A stretch of 15,790 nt of DNA from Planctomycetota bacterium (GCA_016793305.1 JAEUHU010000245.1:1-15790); one strand, 5' to 3'; shown: positions 1 to 7,551, counted from the stretch's first letter. The notes: generated by a model not told the origin, from the sequence alone. Numbers and translations are program-made.

Positions 1-681
1 CCAGATCGGCTCGAGCACCTGCGCGAAGTAGTCGCCGCGCGTCGTCACCGGCTCCGGCACCACCTTGCCGGCGATGCGCGGCACGCGCTTCTGGTTGTGC
101 CGGTAGACCTCGAGCCGCCAGTCGAGCCAGCCGGTGAAGCGCCCTTCGCAGAACGGCGAACTGGCGGACAGTGCGGGCAGCAGCGGCAGCAGCGCGCGCG
201 CCGCGAGGTGCAGGCGACCGAACTCGTCGTCGTTCCTGAACGGCAGGTTCAGGTGGCAGCTCTGCAGGTTCGACCAGCCGTGGCCGCGGCAGTCGAAGAT
301 GCGGTCATAGGCGCCGTAGACCTCGGCGTAGTCGTGCGGCCACTTCCGGAACTCGTGCTTCGGGTCCATCGTCGGGTGCATGCCCCCCGGACAGAGGCGC
401 GCGCCCATGCCGGCCAGCGCCCCGTCGAGCCGCAGCAGCGAACGCTGGAAGTCGGTGGCGACAGAGCGCAGCGACGGCGCCGGACCGTTGGTCTTCAGCT
501 CGATCACGTGCAGTGCCAGCTCGTTCGACCACGAGATCGGCCCGTCGTCGTGGTCCCCCACGTAGCTGCCGGCGAAGTGGCGCAGCAGTTCGTCGGCGAT
601 CGGTCGCACCGCGAGGCTCCGGCGGTCGACGATCGCGTATTCGAGCTCGACACCGAAGCCTTCGAACAGTCCGAGCGTCAC
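1..681 (-). CDS. GCS2-type glutamate-cysteine ligase-like amidoligase, C-terminus cut by window edge
   Basis: The first 227 codons are present, open to base 1; the gene continues beyond the window. I chose the GTG at 681-679 because it overlaps the TGA of the upstream ATP-grasp gene (GTGA), which suggests translational coupling. The protein opens with GFGVELEYAIVD (residues 8-19), the G-x-E-x-E entry of the GCS2 fold, where the two acidic residues bind metal. It continues with ELALHVIELKTNGP (54-67), NLQSCHLNLPF (138-148) and ALSASSPF (170-177), all hallmarks of the carboxylate-amine ligase (YbdK-like) group. Members activate a glutamyl-type carboxylate with ATP and join it to an amine. The family often makes gamma-glutamyl bonds, but the substrate here cannot be read from the sequence. 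Its place directly after an RLAN/RimK ligase and a cysteine peptidase argues for a specialised peptide-like product rather than routine glutathione synthesis. Family call strong; substrate unknown. Confidence 0.88.
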   Translation of the reverse strand, partial: MTLGLFEGFGVELEYAIVDRRSLAVRPIADELLRHFAGSYVGDHDDGPISWSNELALHVIELKTNGPAPSLRSVATDFQRSLLRLDGALAGMGARLCPGGMHPTMDPKHEFRKWPHDYAEVYGAYDRIFDCRGHGWSNLQSCHLNLPFRNDDEFGRLHLAARALLPLLPALSASSPFCEGRFTGWLDWRLEVYRHNQKRVPRIAGKVVPEPVTTRGDYFAQVLEPIW

Positions 682-2156
682 GCCGACCCCCAGCCGCGAT
701 GGCGCGCCGTCACCCGCGCGAAGAACGTGCGCATCACCCGGAGATACAGTTCGTCGCCGAGCACCGCGTCCTCGAAGCCTGCGTCGATGTTCGGGTTGTC
801 GTTGACCTCGATCATGTAGACCTTGCCGCCGACCTCCTTCAGGTCGACGCCGTAGAGGCCCTTGCCGACGTGGTTCGCGGCCTTGACCGCAGTCTTCACG
901 ACGCGCGTCGGCGCCATCTCGACCGGCACCGTCTCGGCGCGCCCGACGTCCTCCTTCTTGCCGACCTGGTCGCGCTTCAGGATCTGCCAGTGGCCGTCGG
1001 CCATGTAGTAGCGGCACGCGAACAGCGGTTGCCCGTCGAGCACGCCGATGCGCCAGTCGAAGTCGGTCGGCACGTAGGCCTGCGCGATCACCAGGTCGCT
1101 CTTCTCGAGCATCGCCTCGACCGCGACGTTGAGCTCCTCGGTGGTCGAGACCTTGCGCACCCCAGCCGAGAACGAGCTGTCCGGCTGCTTCAGCACGCAC
1201 GGCAGGCCGAGCCGCGCCACCAGGTCGTCGACGTTGCCGCGGTGCACGATCATCGTGTTCGGCACCAGGATGTCCTGCTGGTCGGCCATCTCGGCTAGGA
1301 ACACCTTGTTGCTGCAGCGCAGGATCGACGCCGGATCGTCGATCACCACCGCGCCGAGCGCTTCGGCGCGGCAGGCGAAGCGGAACGTGTGGTGGTTGAC
1401 GCCGGTCGTCTCCCGGATGAACAGCGCGTCGAACTCGCCGAGGCGGCTGTAGTCCTCCTGGCGGATGAACTCGACGTTGAAGCCGACCTCTTCGCCGGCC
1501 TTGGCGAACTTCTGCAGCGCCTTCTTGTTCGACGGCGGCTCGGGCAGGTCCGGATCGACCAGGATCGCCAGGTCGTACGGCCGCTGGGTGCGCTTCTGCG
1601 GTCGCCAGCCCTTCTGCAGGAAGTCGGTGGTCGCCTCCTGCGCGAACGACTCGTGCCCGTTCGGGATGTCGTCGATCGCCATCGGCTTCAGGCTCTCGAG
1701 CCGCCAGCGCCCCGACTTGTCGCTGCGCGCGAAACTCGCCTGCAGGTAGGGGCACGGGAACATCCGGAACAGGGCGTTCGCCAGCCGCTCGTGCCGCTGC
1801 GCCATGTTGCGGCCGAAGTAGACGCTGAGCACGAACTCGTCGCTCTGCATCTTCTGCAGCGACTCCTCGATGATCTCCTGCAGGTCGGCACCGGCGATCG
1901 CGGCGATCGCGCGGTCCTTCATGTTCTGGATCGCCTCGATGCTCGGCATCGGCTTGTGGCCGCGTGCGTCGGCGAGCAACGACACGTAGTAGCCGATCTT
2001 CTGGTAGCCGAACGAGCGGCAGAGGTTGATGACGCGCACCTTCTCCAGCGTCGTGTACGACGGATGGGTCAGGTAGCGGCGGGCGGCGACGACTTCGACG
2101 CCTTCTTGCGAGAACGACCACTCTTTCGGGTCGTTGACGACGACGAGATTGCGCAT
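678..2156 (-). CDS. RimK-type ATP-grasp ligase with N-terminal RLAN-like domain
   Basis: The product is 492 residues, starting at an ATG four bases after the peptidase gene's stop. Residues about 1-190 form an alpha/beta region ahead of the ligase that matches what I know of the RLAN domain (RimK-like ATP-grasp N-terminal). Residues about 195-285 look like the pre-ATP-grasp domain (YDLAILVDPDLPEPPS). From about 284 comes the RimK-like ATP-grasp: K284 in SNKVFLAEM, K323 in CVLKQPDSSFSAG with its glycine-containing nucleotide loop, the acidic strand VIAQAYVPTDFDWRIG (356-371), and the metal-binding D438, E450 and N452 in GVDLKE and MIEVNDNPNID. All expected catalytic residues are present. The family joins an amino acid, commonly glutamate, to a peptide or protein carboxylate through an acyl-phosphate, in the cytosol. 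No Shine-Dalgarno site is visible, so translation is probably coupled to the gene before it. Its acceptor is unknown; ribosomal S6 modification is unlikely given the added domain and neighbours. Confidence 0.93.
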   Translation of the reverse strand: MRNLVVVNDPKEWSFSQEGVEVVAARRYLTHPSYTTLEKVRVINLCRSFGYQKIGYYVSLLADARGHKPMPSIEAIQNMKDRAIAAIAGADLQEIIEESLQKMQSDEFVLSVYFGRNMAQRHERLANALFRMFPCPYLQASFARSDKSGRWRLESLKPMAIDDIPNGHESFAQEATTDFLQKGWRPQKRTQRPYDLAILVDPDLPEPPSNKKALQKFAKAGEEVGFNVEFIRQEDYSRLGEFDALFIRETTGVNHHTFRFACRAEALGAVVIDDPASILRCSNKVFLAEMADQQDILVPNTMIVHRGNVDDLVARLGLPCVLKQPDSSFSAGVRKVSTTEELNVAVEAMLEKSDLVIAQAYVPTDFDWRIGVLDGQPLFACRYYMADGHWQILKRDQVGKKEDVGRAETVPVEMAPTRVVKTAVKAANHVGKGLYGVDLKEVGGKVYMIEVNDNPNIDAGFEDAVLGDELYLRVMRTFFARVTARHRGWGSA

Positions 2157-2160
2157 GGGG

Positions 2161-2916
2161 TCAGGGCCCGGCTTCGACTGCGCGCGCAGCGGCCGGTTCG
2201 ATCATCAGCAGGTTCGCATCGTGCGTCAGCACCCCCAGCAGGATGGCGCCGACGACGCGGTCCAGGCTCACCTCGTAGTGGGTGTCCGGGGCCATGGGAT
2301 TCTCGAGGAACGGGTCGGCGACGATCACGCTGCGCCGCGTGCGGCGGTAGCCGCACAGCACCACGAAGTGGCCCTGCGGCTCGCCGCGCACGTCGTCGTC
2401 GTCGTCGTTCGGCCCATACTCGCGGGACCGACGGTAGAGGTAGGTCGAGCTCAGTCCGGTCAGGATCGGCACGCCGCGCCGCAGCCAGCGCCGCAGCACG
2501 GTCGGCGACAGGTCGACGTAGCGCAGCTCCCCGCCGAGGTCGAGGAACTCGAGGTAGGCGTCGGTCAGGAGGCCGAACACCGGCCGCTGCTCGGCCTTGA
2601 AGTCGCGTTGCCGGCGCAGCCGATCGCGCAGGTCGACGCCCGGCACGAACCAGGTCGGATCGAAGATGCGCAGGTTGTAGGTGACGATCGTCGCGCGGTA
2701 GCCGCGGCGCAGCGCGTGGTTGGCCAGCAGCACGTCGGCGGTGCCACCCGACGGCATGCGCACGATCTCGTCGACCAGCTGCCGGATCGGCACGTCGTCG
2801 CCCCAATACCGGTAGATCGCGTGCAGGCACGTCGGCCCGCACGTGAAGTCGTCCGGCTGCGGCTGGATGTCCAGGTGCAGACGTTCCAGGTCTGCGGCCC
2901 GATCGCGACGCTGCAT
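2161..2916 (-). CDS. C39-like papain-fold cysteine peptidase (DUF3335-type)
   Basis: The product is 251 residues. A complete C39/papain-like active site is visible: Q20 (oxyanion hole) and nucleophile C26 in QPDDFTCGPTC, H183 in PQGHFVVLCGY, and D201 in VIVADPF. No signal peptide, membrane segment or ABC transporter domain is present, so it should act in the cytosol, unlike bacteriocin-exporter C39 domains. It best fits the stand-alone Peptidase_C39-like family often found next to RLAN ATP-grasp genes. A run of five Asp (171-175, encoded by a GAC repeat) lies just before the active-site His and may form a flexible acidic loop. The ATP-grasp gene begins four bases after its stop, and GCS2 follows, so the three are probably one operon. 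A likely role is trimming or releasing a product built by the two ligases, or acting as a transpeptidase; this is inference. The ATG at 2916 places Q20 and C26 near the N-terminus, as usual in the family; no Shine-Dalgarno site is seen. Confidence 0.88.
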   Translation of the reverse strand: MQRRDRAADLERLHLDIQPQPDDFTCGPTCLHAIYRYWGDDVPIRQLVDEIVRMPSGGTADVLLANHALRRGYRATIVTYNLRIFDPTWFVPGVDLRDRLRRQRDFKAEQRPVFGLLTDAYLEFLDLGGELRYVDLSPTVLRRWLRRGVPILTGLSSTYLYRRSREYGPNDDDDDVRGEPQGHFVVLCGYRRTRRSVIVADPFLENPMAPDTHYEVSLDRVVGAILLGVLTHDANLLMIEPAAARAVEAGP

Positions 2917-2936
2917 CGTGGGAAAGCACGCACGGT

Positions 2937-2974
2937 AGCCGGTGGCCCGCCGGATTCGAGGGAACGAACCGGCT
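2937..2974 (-). repeat. Inverted repeat between hydrolase and peptidase genes
   Basis: AGCCGGT at 2937-2943 is matched by ACCGGCT at 2968-2974, a 7-bp stem with a 24-base loop whose outer arm touches the hydrolase stop codon. A competing GCCGG/CCGGC pairing lies inside the same stretch. In RNA it falls in the 57-base gap between the hydrolase and the C39-like peptidase gene. No U-tract follows. It may be a weak processing or pausing hairpin, or chance in GC-rich DNA. Confidence 0.25.
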
Positions 2975-4098
2975 CAGCGACGAAGCCGTTCCAGCAGCCA
3001 GTGCAGGTGCTCGGCGTAGGCCGCCGGCTGGTCCAGGAACACCTGCCCGTGCGACGACTCGGCGACCATCCACAGCCGCTTCCGATCGGCGGGCATCGGC
3101 AGCCGGGCGAACAGCCGTTCGACGGTCGCGGGCGGTGCTCGTTCGTCGATGCCGGCCCCGACCACGAGCATCGGCAGGTCGGGCGGCAGGGTCGCCAGCA
3201 CGTCGGCCGGGCACATCGTCGCCAGCTCGATGCTCGACCAGGCTTCGAGGGAGCGCAGCGTCAGCGACTGCCACGGTTCGCCCACCGCGAACATCGGACG
3301 ACGCTCGGCGATCACTCCGAACAGCCGGCGCGCCGCCGGCAGCATGTCGTCGATCGGTGCGTCGAGCACCACCCCAGCGACGTCCTGCAGCCGCGGCAGC
3401 GCCAACGCGATCGCCACGGTGCCGAAGCTGACCCCGAACAGCACCAGCGGCGTGGAAGCACGCCCCGGCTCGGCGCGCACGCGGGCCACGGCCGCCAGCA
3501 CGTCCTCGCTCTCGCGCAGGCCCAGCGTGAACGGCGCCCGTGAGCTGCCGCCGAAGTTGCGCAGTTCGACCAGCCAGCACTCGCAGCCCTGCTCGTGCAG
3601 CATCGAAGCGACCGGCTCGAGCTCCATCGCCGACCGGAACAGACCGTGCACCAGCACCACGACGGCGCGCGGTGTCGGCAGCCGGCTCTCGATCCGGAAC
3701 GCCCGCAACGTGACGCCGTCGCGACTGGCGATGCGGCGCTCGCGCGCCTTCGCGGCGGCGACCACCTCGGCAGGCACCGACGGGGCATCGGCCAGCCGCT
3801 CGGCGCGCAACGAATCCCAGCTCTGTACGAGCAGGTGGCCCGCCGCGTCGAGTCGTGGACCGGCATAGGTGCGCTCGTCAGGCCGCGTGCCGACGAACAC
3901 GCGCGACCCGAGCCAACCGAGCACCAGCGGGAACGTCCCGAACAGGTGCAGCGGGAGCAGCGCCAGGTGCAGCCAGGCGACGGCGCGCCAGTAGCGCCGC
4001 TGCGGTCGCCGCGCGAACCACAGCCCGAGGCCGAGCAGCACCGCGAGCACGAACGTCGCCAGCGTGAACACCAGCGCCGCGAGCAGCGGGAAGATCAC
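2974..4098 (-). CDS. Membrane-anchored alpha/beta hydrolase
   Basis: The product is 374 residues from a GTG at 4098-4096 that overlaps the mqnD stop (GTGA) and has GGGAGG four bases upstream. A longer reading frame extends inside mqnD but looks like antisense-style Arg/Ala-rich sequence, so I rejected it. Two hydrophobic segments, about 3-29 and 41-62, should anchor it in the cytoplasmic membrane. The hydrolase fold follows: oxyanion-region HGLF at 151-154, nucleophile S224 in GVSFG, acid D318 in GAGIDER, and H350 in ESSHGQVF. The triad is complete and correctly ordered. It resembles the serine aminopeptidase/lysophospholipase-like (Hydrolase_4) group, which cleaves esters or amides of lipids and small molecules, but the substrate cannot be deduced. 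The coupling to mqnD suggests co-expression. I know of no such hydrolase step in the futalosine pathway, so the link may only be organisational. Confidence 0.87.
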   Translation of the reverse strand: MIFPLLAALVFTLATFVLAVLLGLGLWFARRPQRRYWRAVAWLHLALLPLHLFGTFPLVLGWLGSRVFVGTRPDERTYAGPRLDAAGHLLVQSWDSLRAERLADAPSVPAEVVAAAKARERRIASRDGVTLRAFRIESRLPTPRAVVVLVHGLFRSAMELEPVASMLHEQGCECWLVELRNFGGSSRAPFTLGLRESEDVLAAVARVRAEPGRASTPLVLFGVSFGTVAIALALPRLQDVAGVVLDAPIDDMLPAARRLFGVIAERRPMFAVGEPWQSLTLRSLEAWSSIELATMCPADVLATLPPDLPMLVVGAGIDERAPPATVERLFARLPMPADRKRLWMVAESSHGQVFLDQPAAYAEHLHWLLERLRR

Positions 4099-4952
4099 GC
4101 GTCCTCCCGGAACGGCGACGGCCCGTCCGGCAGCAGGCCGGCCGCCCGGCCCCGCTGCAGCAGCTGTTCGATCGCTGCGCGGCCGCGCGCGCCGAGGTCG
4201 GCGGTGAACTCGTTGACGTAGAGCTCGATGTGCCGGCCGCAGACTTCGTCGGAAAGCTCCTGGCAATGCGCACGCACGAAGCCGTGCGCGCGCCACGGCT
4301 CGGCCCACGCCAGCTCGACCGACTCACGCAGCAGCGTGCCGATCGCCGCGAACGTCGCCGCCGGCAGGTCGCGGCGCGCGGCGATCACGCCGAGCGGCAG
4401 CGGGCCGCCGGTGACGCGTTCCCACAGCACGCCGAGGTCGGCGAGCTCGCGGAGGCCGTGCTCGCGGTAGGTGAAGCGGCTCTCGTGGATCACGAGGCCC
4501 GCGTCGACCTCGCCGCTGGCCACCGCCGCCATCACGCGATCGAAGCGCATCGGCACGACCTCGCGCGGGGCCGGGCCGAGGCTCGACAGCAGCAGGAACG
4601 CGGTCGTGTGGCGCCCCGGGATCGCGACGCGCGCGCCCGCCAGCTCGTCGAGCGAGCCAAAGCGCGCCGCCGCGCGGCAGACCACCAGCGGCCCGCAACC
4701 GAAGCCGAGCGCACTGCCGCTCGGCAGCACCGCGTAGCGATCGAGCACGCGCGCCAGTGCTGGCAGGCTGAGCTTGGTGACCGGCAACGGGTCCGCGTCG
4801 GCGACGGCGCGTTCGTTCAGCGCCTCGATGTCGGCGAGCACCGGTTCGAGCCGCACCGGCGACGGGATCGCCTCGTGCACCGCCCCGAAGAACGCGAACG
4901 TGTCGTTCGGGCACGGCGAGAAGCCGAAGCGGAGCGGCGGGGCGGAGCGCAC
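4095..4952 (-). CDS. mqnD: 1,4-dihydroxy-6-naphthoate synthase (futalosine menaquinone pathway)
   Basis: The product is 285 residues from the GTG at 4952-4950; an in-frame TTG at 4985 would add 11 residues. I prefer GTG because it puts the conserved FGFSPCPNDTF block at residues 9-19, close to the N-terminus as in the family, and gives the usual length. Other matching blocks are IPGRHTTAFLLL (near 111-122), VIHESRFTY (154-162, H156 being the likely catalytic His by analogy with characterised MqnD) and GGPLPLGVIAA. The fold is periplasmic-binding-protein-like but cytosolic: no signal peptide is seen. MqnD converts cyclic dehypoxanthinyl futalosine to 1,4-dihydroxy-6-naphthoate, late in the futalosine route to menaquinone, so the host probably respires with menaquinone. 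No other mqn gene lies in the window. The SPCPNDT and HES motifs favour MqnD over MqnA. The alpha/beta hydrolase overlaps its stop. Confidence 0.93.
   Translation of the reverse strand: MRSAPPLRFGFSPCPNDTFAFFGAVHEAIPSPVRLEPVLADIEALNERAVADADPLPVTKLSLPALARVLDRYAVLPSGSALGFGCGPLVVCRAAARFGSLDELAGARVAIPGRHTTAFLLLSSLGPAPREVVPMRFDRVMAAVASGEVDAGLVIHESRFTYREHGLRELADLGVLWERVTGGPLPLGVIAARRDLPAATFAAIGTLLRESVELAWAEPWRAHGFVRAHCQELSDEVCGRHIELYVNEFTADLGARGRAAIEQLLQRGRAAGLLPDGPSPFREDA
4103..4108 (-). promoter_or_regulatory. Shine-Dalgarno site for the hydrolase GTG start
   Basis: The minus strand reads GGGAGG, then four bases, then GTG at 4098. It is one of only two clear Shine-Dalgarno sequences I found ahead of a gene here, and it decides the GTG start over the longer open frame. 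It lies inside the last codons of mqnD. Confidence 0.7.
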
Positions 4953-5019
4953 GGGGCGAGCACGGTAGGAGCTGGCCGCGCGCAAACCAAGCCGCGCCGC
5001 GACCCCAGGGCCACGTGCC

Positions 5020-5057
5020 TCACTGACGGGCTCTCACTGCCGGGCTCACTGCAGGGT
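5020..5057. repeat. Three short direct repeats at the protease gene's 3' end
   Basis: Three near-identical 12-base units, TCACTGACGGGC, TCACTGCCGGGC and TCACTGCAGGGT, start at 5020, 5034 and 5046, with two extra bases between the first and second. The third contains the protease stop codon (TCA on this strand, TGA in the gene). The second gives another TGA in the same frame 12 bases on. This looks like a small local duplication at the gene end. No hairpin terminator with a U-tract is visible in the 93 bases before mqnD (4953-5045). Confidence 0.5.
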
Positions 5058-7520
5058 GAAACGCACCACGTTCGACACCGCGACCATCGCGCCGCCGCCG
5101 AACAGCACCACCACCGCGTCGACTTCGGTGCCGGCCGCCCCACCCGCCGCCGCGGTGTCGGGATGCACGTAGGGCGCGAACGGGAACACGCCCGGCGTCG
5201 CGTCGAAGTGGAACGCGTTGCCCGGCGCGATCGGCGAGGCGAGCAGTTCGGAGCCGAACGAATCGAGCTCGACGCCGAGCAGGCTGCCGAAGCCGCGGCC
5301 CCGGCTGGTGTCGCGCGACACCAGCGTGAACCCCTCGTCGAAGCCACCGGCCGGCAGGCCGTTCACCGTCAGCGTCACCTGCCCACCCGGCGCCGTGCTG
5401 GCGGTGAGCTGCAGCGGGGTGGCGACCACGTTGCCACCGCCGAGCGGGTGCGCCACCAGCGCGAACGGCACGTCGAGGGCCGGCGTCGCCACGTCGCCGT
5501 CGAGCACCACCTGGGCGGCGCTGACCTCGATCTCGTACATCCCGGGAGCCGGGTTCGGCAGGTAGACCGATTCGAGCGTGTTGCGATCGTCCGGCGCGCC
5601 ACCCGCCGTCGACGCGGTGCCCGTGATCAGACCGTGGTTGCCCCAGAAGGCGAGCCCGTCGCTCCAGCGTGTGACGCGCAGGTCGAGGTCGTTGACGCGA
5701 TGCACGGTGGCCAACGGCAGGGCCGCCGGGTCCGGGTAGTTCATCGTCACGCGCAGCTCCGGCGTGCCGGGCGCCACGTAGATCCAGTAGCGCCGCAGTT
5801 CGTTCGCCTGCAGCCGGTCGTACTGGTCGCACACCAGCAGGTGACCACGATGGTCGTAGAGGCGCTGCAGCGACGGGAAGCCCCAGCCCTGGTGCGTGCG
5901 CGTCAGATCGTCGCTCGTGCCGCTGAAGGCGTACTGCGCGGCGGTGTTGCAGACGAGCGCCTTGGCGGTCGCCATGTGCGGCCGGTTCACGAAGCGATGC
6001 TGCGGCAGCGGCGCCTCCGGCAGCGCGTTGCCGAACAGGCCGTCGGTGAACATCTGCAGCGCCAGCCCCACGTGGCCGGCGACGATCGGCGTCGCCGCCG
6101 AGGTGCCCGAGAACGCCCAGTAGTAGTCGGTGTTCGTGTAGCCGGCGGCACCCGTGCGATCGAGCGTGCGCACGTCGTCGAAGAACGCGACCAGATCCGG
6201 CTTCCAGCGCCCGTCGACGGCGGGGCCGATGCTCGCGGGTGGCGTCGGCGGAGTGCTCGTGCTGCCGTTCCACGCATCGTTCGCCGGGCTCGCGTCGTCG
6301 TAGTGGAACACGCCGCCGACGGAGATGCCGTTCTTGCCCCAGGCCTCCGGCCGCACCTGCGTCGACGTGCCGAGGTTGCCCATGCTCTGGGTGCGCGGCA
6401 GGTCGGCGGCGAACAGCGCGTCGTCGAACGCCTGCGTCGCCGTCGTGTAGTTGGCGTTGACCGTGCTGCCCCAGCTCGCGGTCGCGACCAGCGCCTGCCA
6501 CGGCTGGTTCGGATCGGTGCTGCCGGTCGCCTGTGCGTAGTGCTGCAGCGCCCCGAAGTTCGTGTAGTTGCCCTCGATCAAGGTCGCCGCGGGCAGCATG
6601 CCGCGCGCGGCGGGGTCGCCACTGCCGTCGGCCCCGACGATGCCCGCGGTGCAGTGCCCATGGCTCTCGACGAAGTTGTTGCCGCGCACCAGCACGCGCC
6701 CCGCCAGTTCCGGATGCGTCTCCTCGAACGGCTCGGTGATCTCGATGCGCACGCCCTGCCCGCTCAGGTTGCCGAGCGTCTCGACGTGGTTCGCGCCACC
6801 GACGATGCGCGCGTGGTCCATGTCGAAGCCGACCTCCGCCGCCGGATCGACGAACACCACTTCGTCCCCGTTCAGCACCGCCAGCAGCTGCGCGCCGTCG
6901 AGCTCGGCCCGCAGGAACGTCGCCCCCGGCGCCTGCCCGGTCACGCGTCCGCCGACGGCGGCGACGCGCTCGGCGAGCGCCTGTGCGTCGCGCTTGTGCG
7001 CGAACGCCAGGTGCAAGGCGCGCGAGCGTCCGGCCGTTCTCACGAAGCGATGCAGCTCGGGCGCCAGCTTCCAGCCGTTGGCGAGCGGCCCGGCCCAGCG
7101 CACGCGCGGATCGGCCGCGAGCCGCCGCACAACCGCCGCGTCGGCGCGCACCAGCATCGCCTGCGCCGGCACGTGGAAGAGCACTTCGACGCCCGGCACG
7201 GCGAGGCACGCGAGGTGCTGCGGCACGATCGGCCCGACGAACTGCACCAGGTGCAACCGCGTCGCCCGCGGTGCGGCGAGCGAACCGCCCGGGAACAGCG
7301 TCTGGCGCAGCGGATCGTGCGTGCCGGCCAGCAGGTGCAGGCGTGGGTCGGCAGCGCGGCGCGGCTCGGCGAGCCAACCACGGCCGTTCGAGGCAGCCAG
7401 CAGCTGCTCGCTCGGCGAGCGCCAACGCGGCCGCGGCGGGTCCTGCGACGACGGATCCTGAGCCACGACGACGGTGGCACACGCCAACGCGATGGCGAGG
7501 AACGAGGCAGGAGACGGCAT
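5046..7520 (-). CDS. Secreted S8 (subtilisin/KP-43-like) protease with altered acid residue
   Basis: The product is 824 residues from the ATG at 7520, chosen over an upstream start (7583) because it opens a clean signal peptide, MPSPASFLAIALACATVVVA, with likely cleavage before Q21. Residues about 85-225 resemble the prodomain of KP-43-like subtilases (LHLVQFVGPIVPQHL, QAMLVRA). The S8 domain spans about 240-540: H287 in ESHGHCTAG, oxyanion N382 in QSMGNLGT, nucleophile S474 in FSGTSAATP. Where the catalytic Asp should be, the sequence is GVRIEITEPFEETHPEL, with E263 (or T262) in place of Asp. About 555-700 resembles the KP-43 jelly-roll/P-domain (RVNDLDLRV, GLAFWGN, NTLESVYLP, PGMYEIEV), followed by a tail of about 120 residues with no family I recognise. 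Expected to act outside the cytoplasm. Either active with a Glu-His-Ser set or a modified or inactive homologue. Confidence 0.88.
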   Translation of the reverse strand: MPSPASFLAIALACATVVVAQDPSSQDPPRPRWRSPSEQLLAASNGRGWLAEPRRAADPRLHLLAGTHDPLRQTLFPGGSLAAPRATRLHLVQFVGPIVPQHLACLAVPGVEVLFHVPAQAMLVRADAAVVRRLAADPRVRWAGPLANGWKLAPELHRFVRTAGRSRALHLAFAHKRDAQALAERVAAVGGRVTGQAPGATFLRAELDGAQLLAVLNGDEVVFVDPAAEVGFDMDHARIVGGANHVETLGNLSGQGVRIEITEPFEETHPELAGRVLVRGNNFVESHGHCTAGIVGADGSGDPAARGMLPAATLIEGNYTNFGALQHYAQATGSTDPNQPWQALVATASWGSTVNANYTTATQAFDDALFAADLPRTQSMGNLGTSTQVRPEAWGKNGISVGGVFHYDDASPANDAWNGSTSTPPTPPASIGPAVDGRWKPDLVAFFDDVRTLDRTGAAGYTNTDYYWAFSGTSAATPIVAGHVGLALQMFTDGLFGNALPEAPLPQHRFVNRPHMATAKALVCNTAAQYAFSGTSDDLTRTHQGWGFPSLQRLYDHRGHLLVCDQYDRLQANELRRYWIYVAPGTPELRVTMNYPDPAALPLATVHRVNDLDLRVTRWSDGLAFWGNHGLITGTASTAGGAPDDRNTLESVYLPNPAPGMYEIEVSAAQVVLDGDVATPALDVPFALVAHPLGGGNVVATPLQLTASTAPGGQVTLTVNGLPAGGFDEGFTLVSRDTSRGRGFGSLLGVELDSFGSELLASPIAPGNAFHFDATPGVFPFAPYVHPDTAAAGGAAGTEVDAVVVLFGGGAMVAVSNVVRFTLQ

Positions 7521-7524
7521 GGGA

Positions 7525-7551
7525 CGAGCGACGACGGACAAGTATCGCTCG
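7525..7551. repeat. Inverted repeat upstream of the S8 protease
   Basis: CGAGCGA at 7525-7531 is matched by TCGCTCG at 7545-7551 (7 bp, 13-base loop), starting five bases before the protease ATG. It could fold in the 5' leader and cover the start region, or be an operator. No Shine-Dalgarno site is seen. Chance is possible in this base composition. Confidence 0.3.

Noticed and set aside
97..819. 240-codon plus-strand frame opposite the GCS2 gene
   Set aside because: The opposite strand encodes GCS2 motifs in order; this frame is its complement with no recognisable features.
678..2156. Assignment as ribosomal S6 modification enzyme RimK or glutathione synthetase
   Set aside because: The extra 190-residue N-terminal domain and the GCS2/peptidase neighbours fit the RLAN-type group, not these housekeeping enzymes.
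4099..4308. 70-residue N-terminal extension of the alpha/beta hydrolase
   Set aside because: It lies inside mqnD, is Arg/Ala-rich without structure, and the GTG at 4098 has a strong Shine-Dalgarno site and starts directly at the membrane segment.
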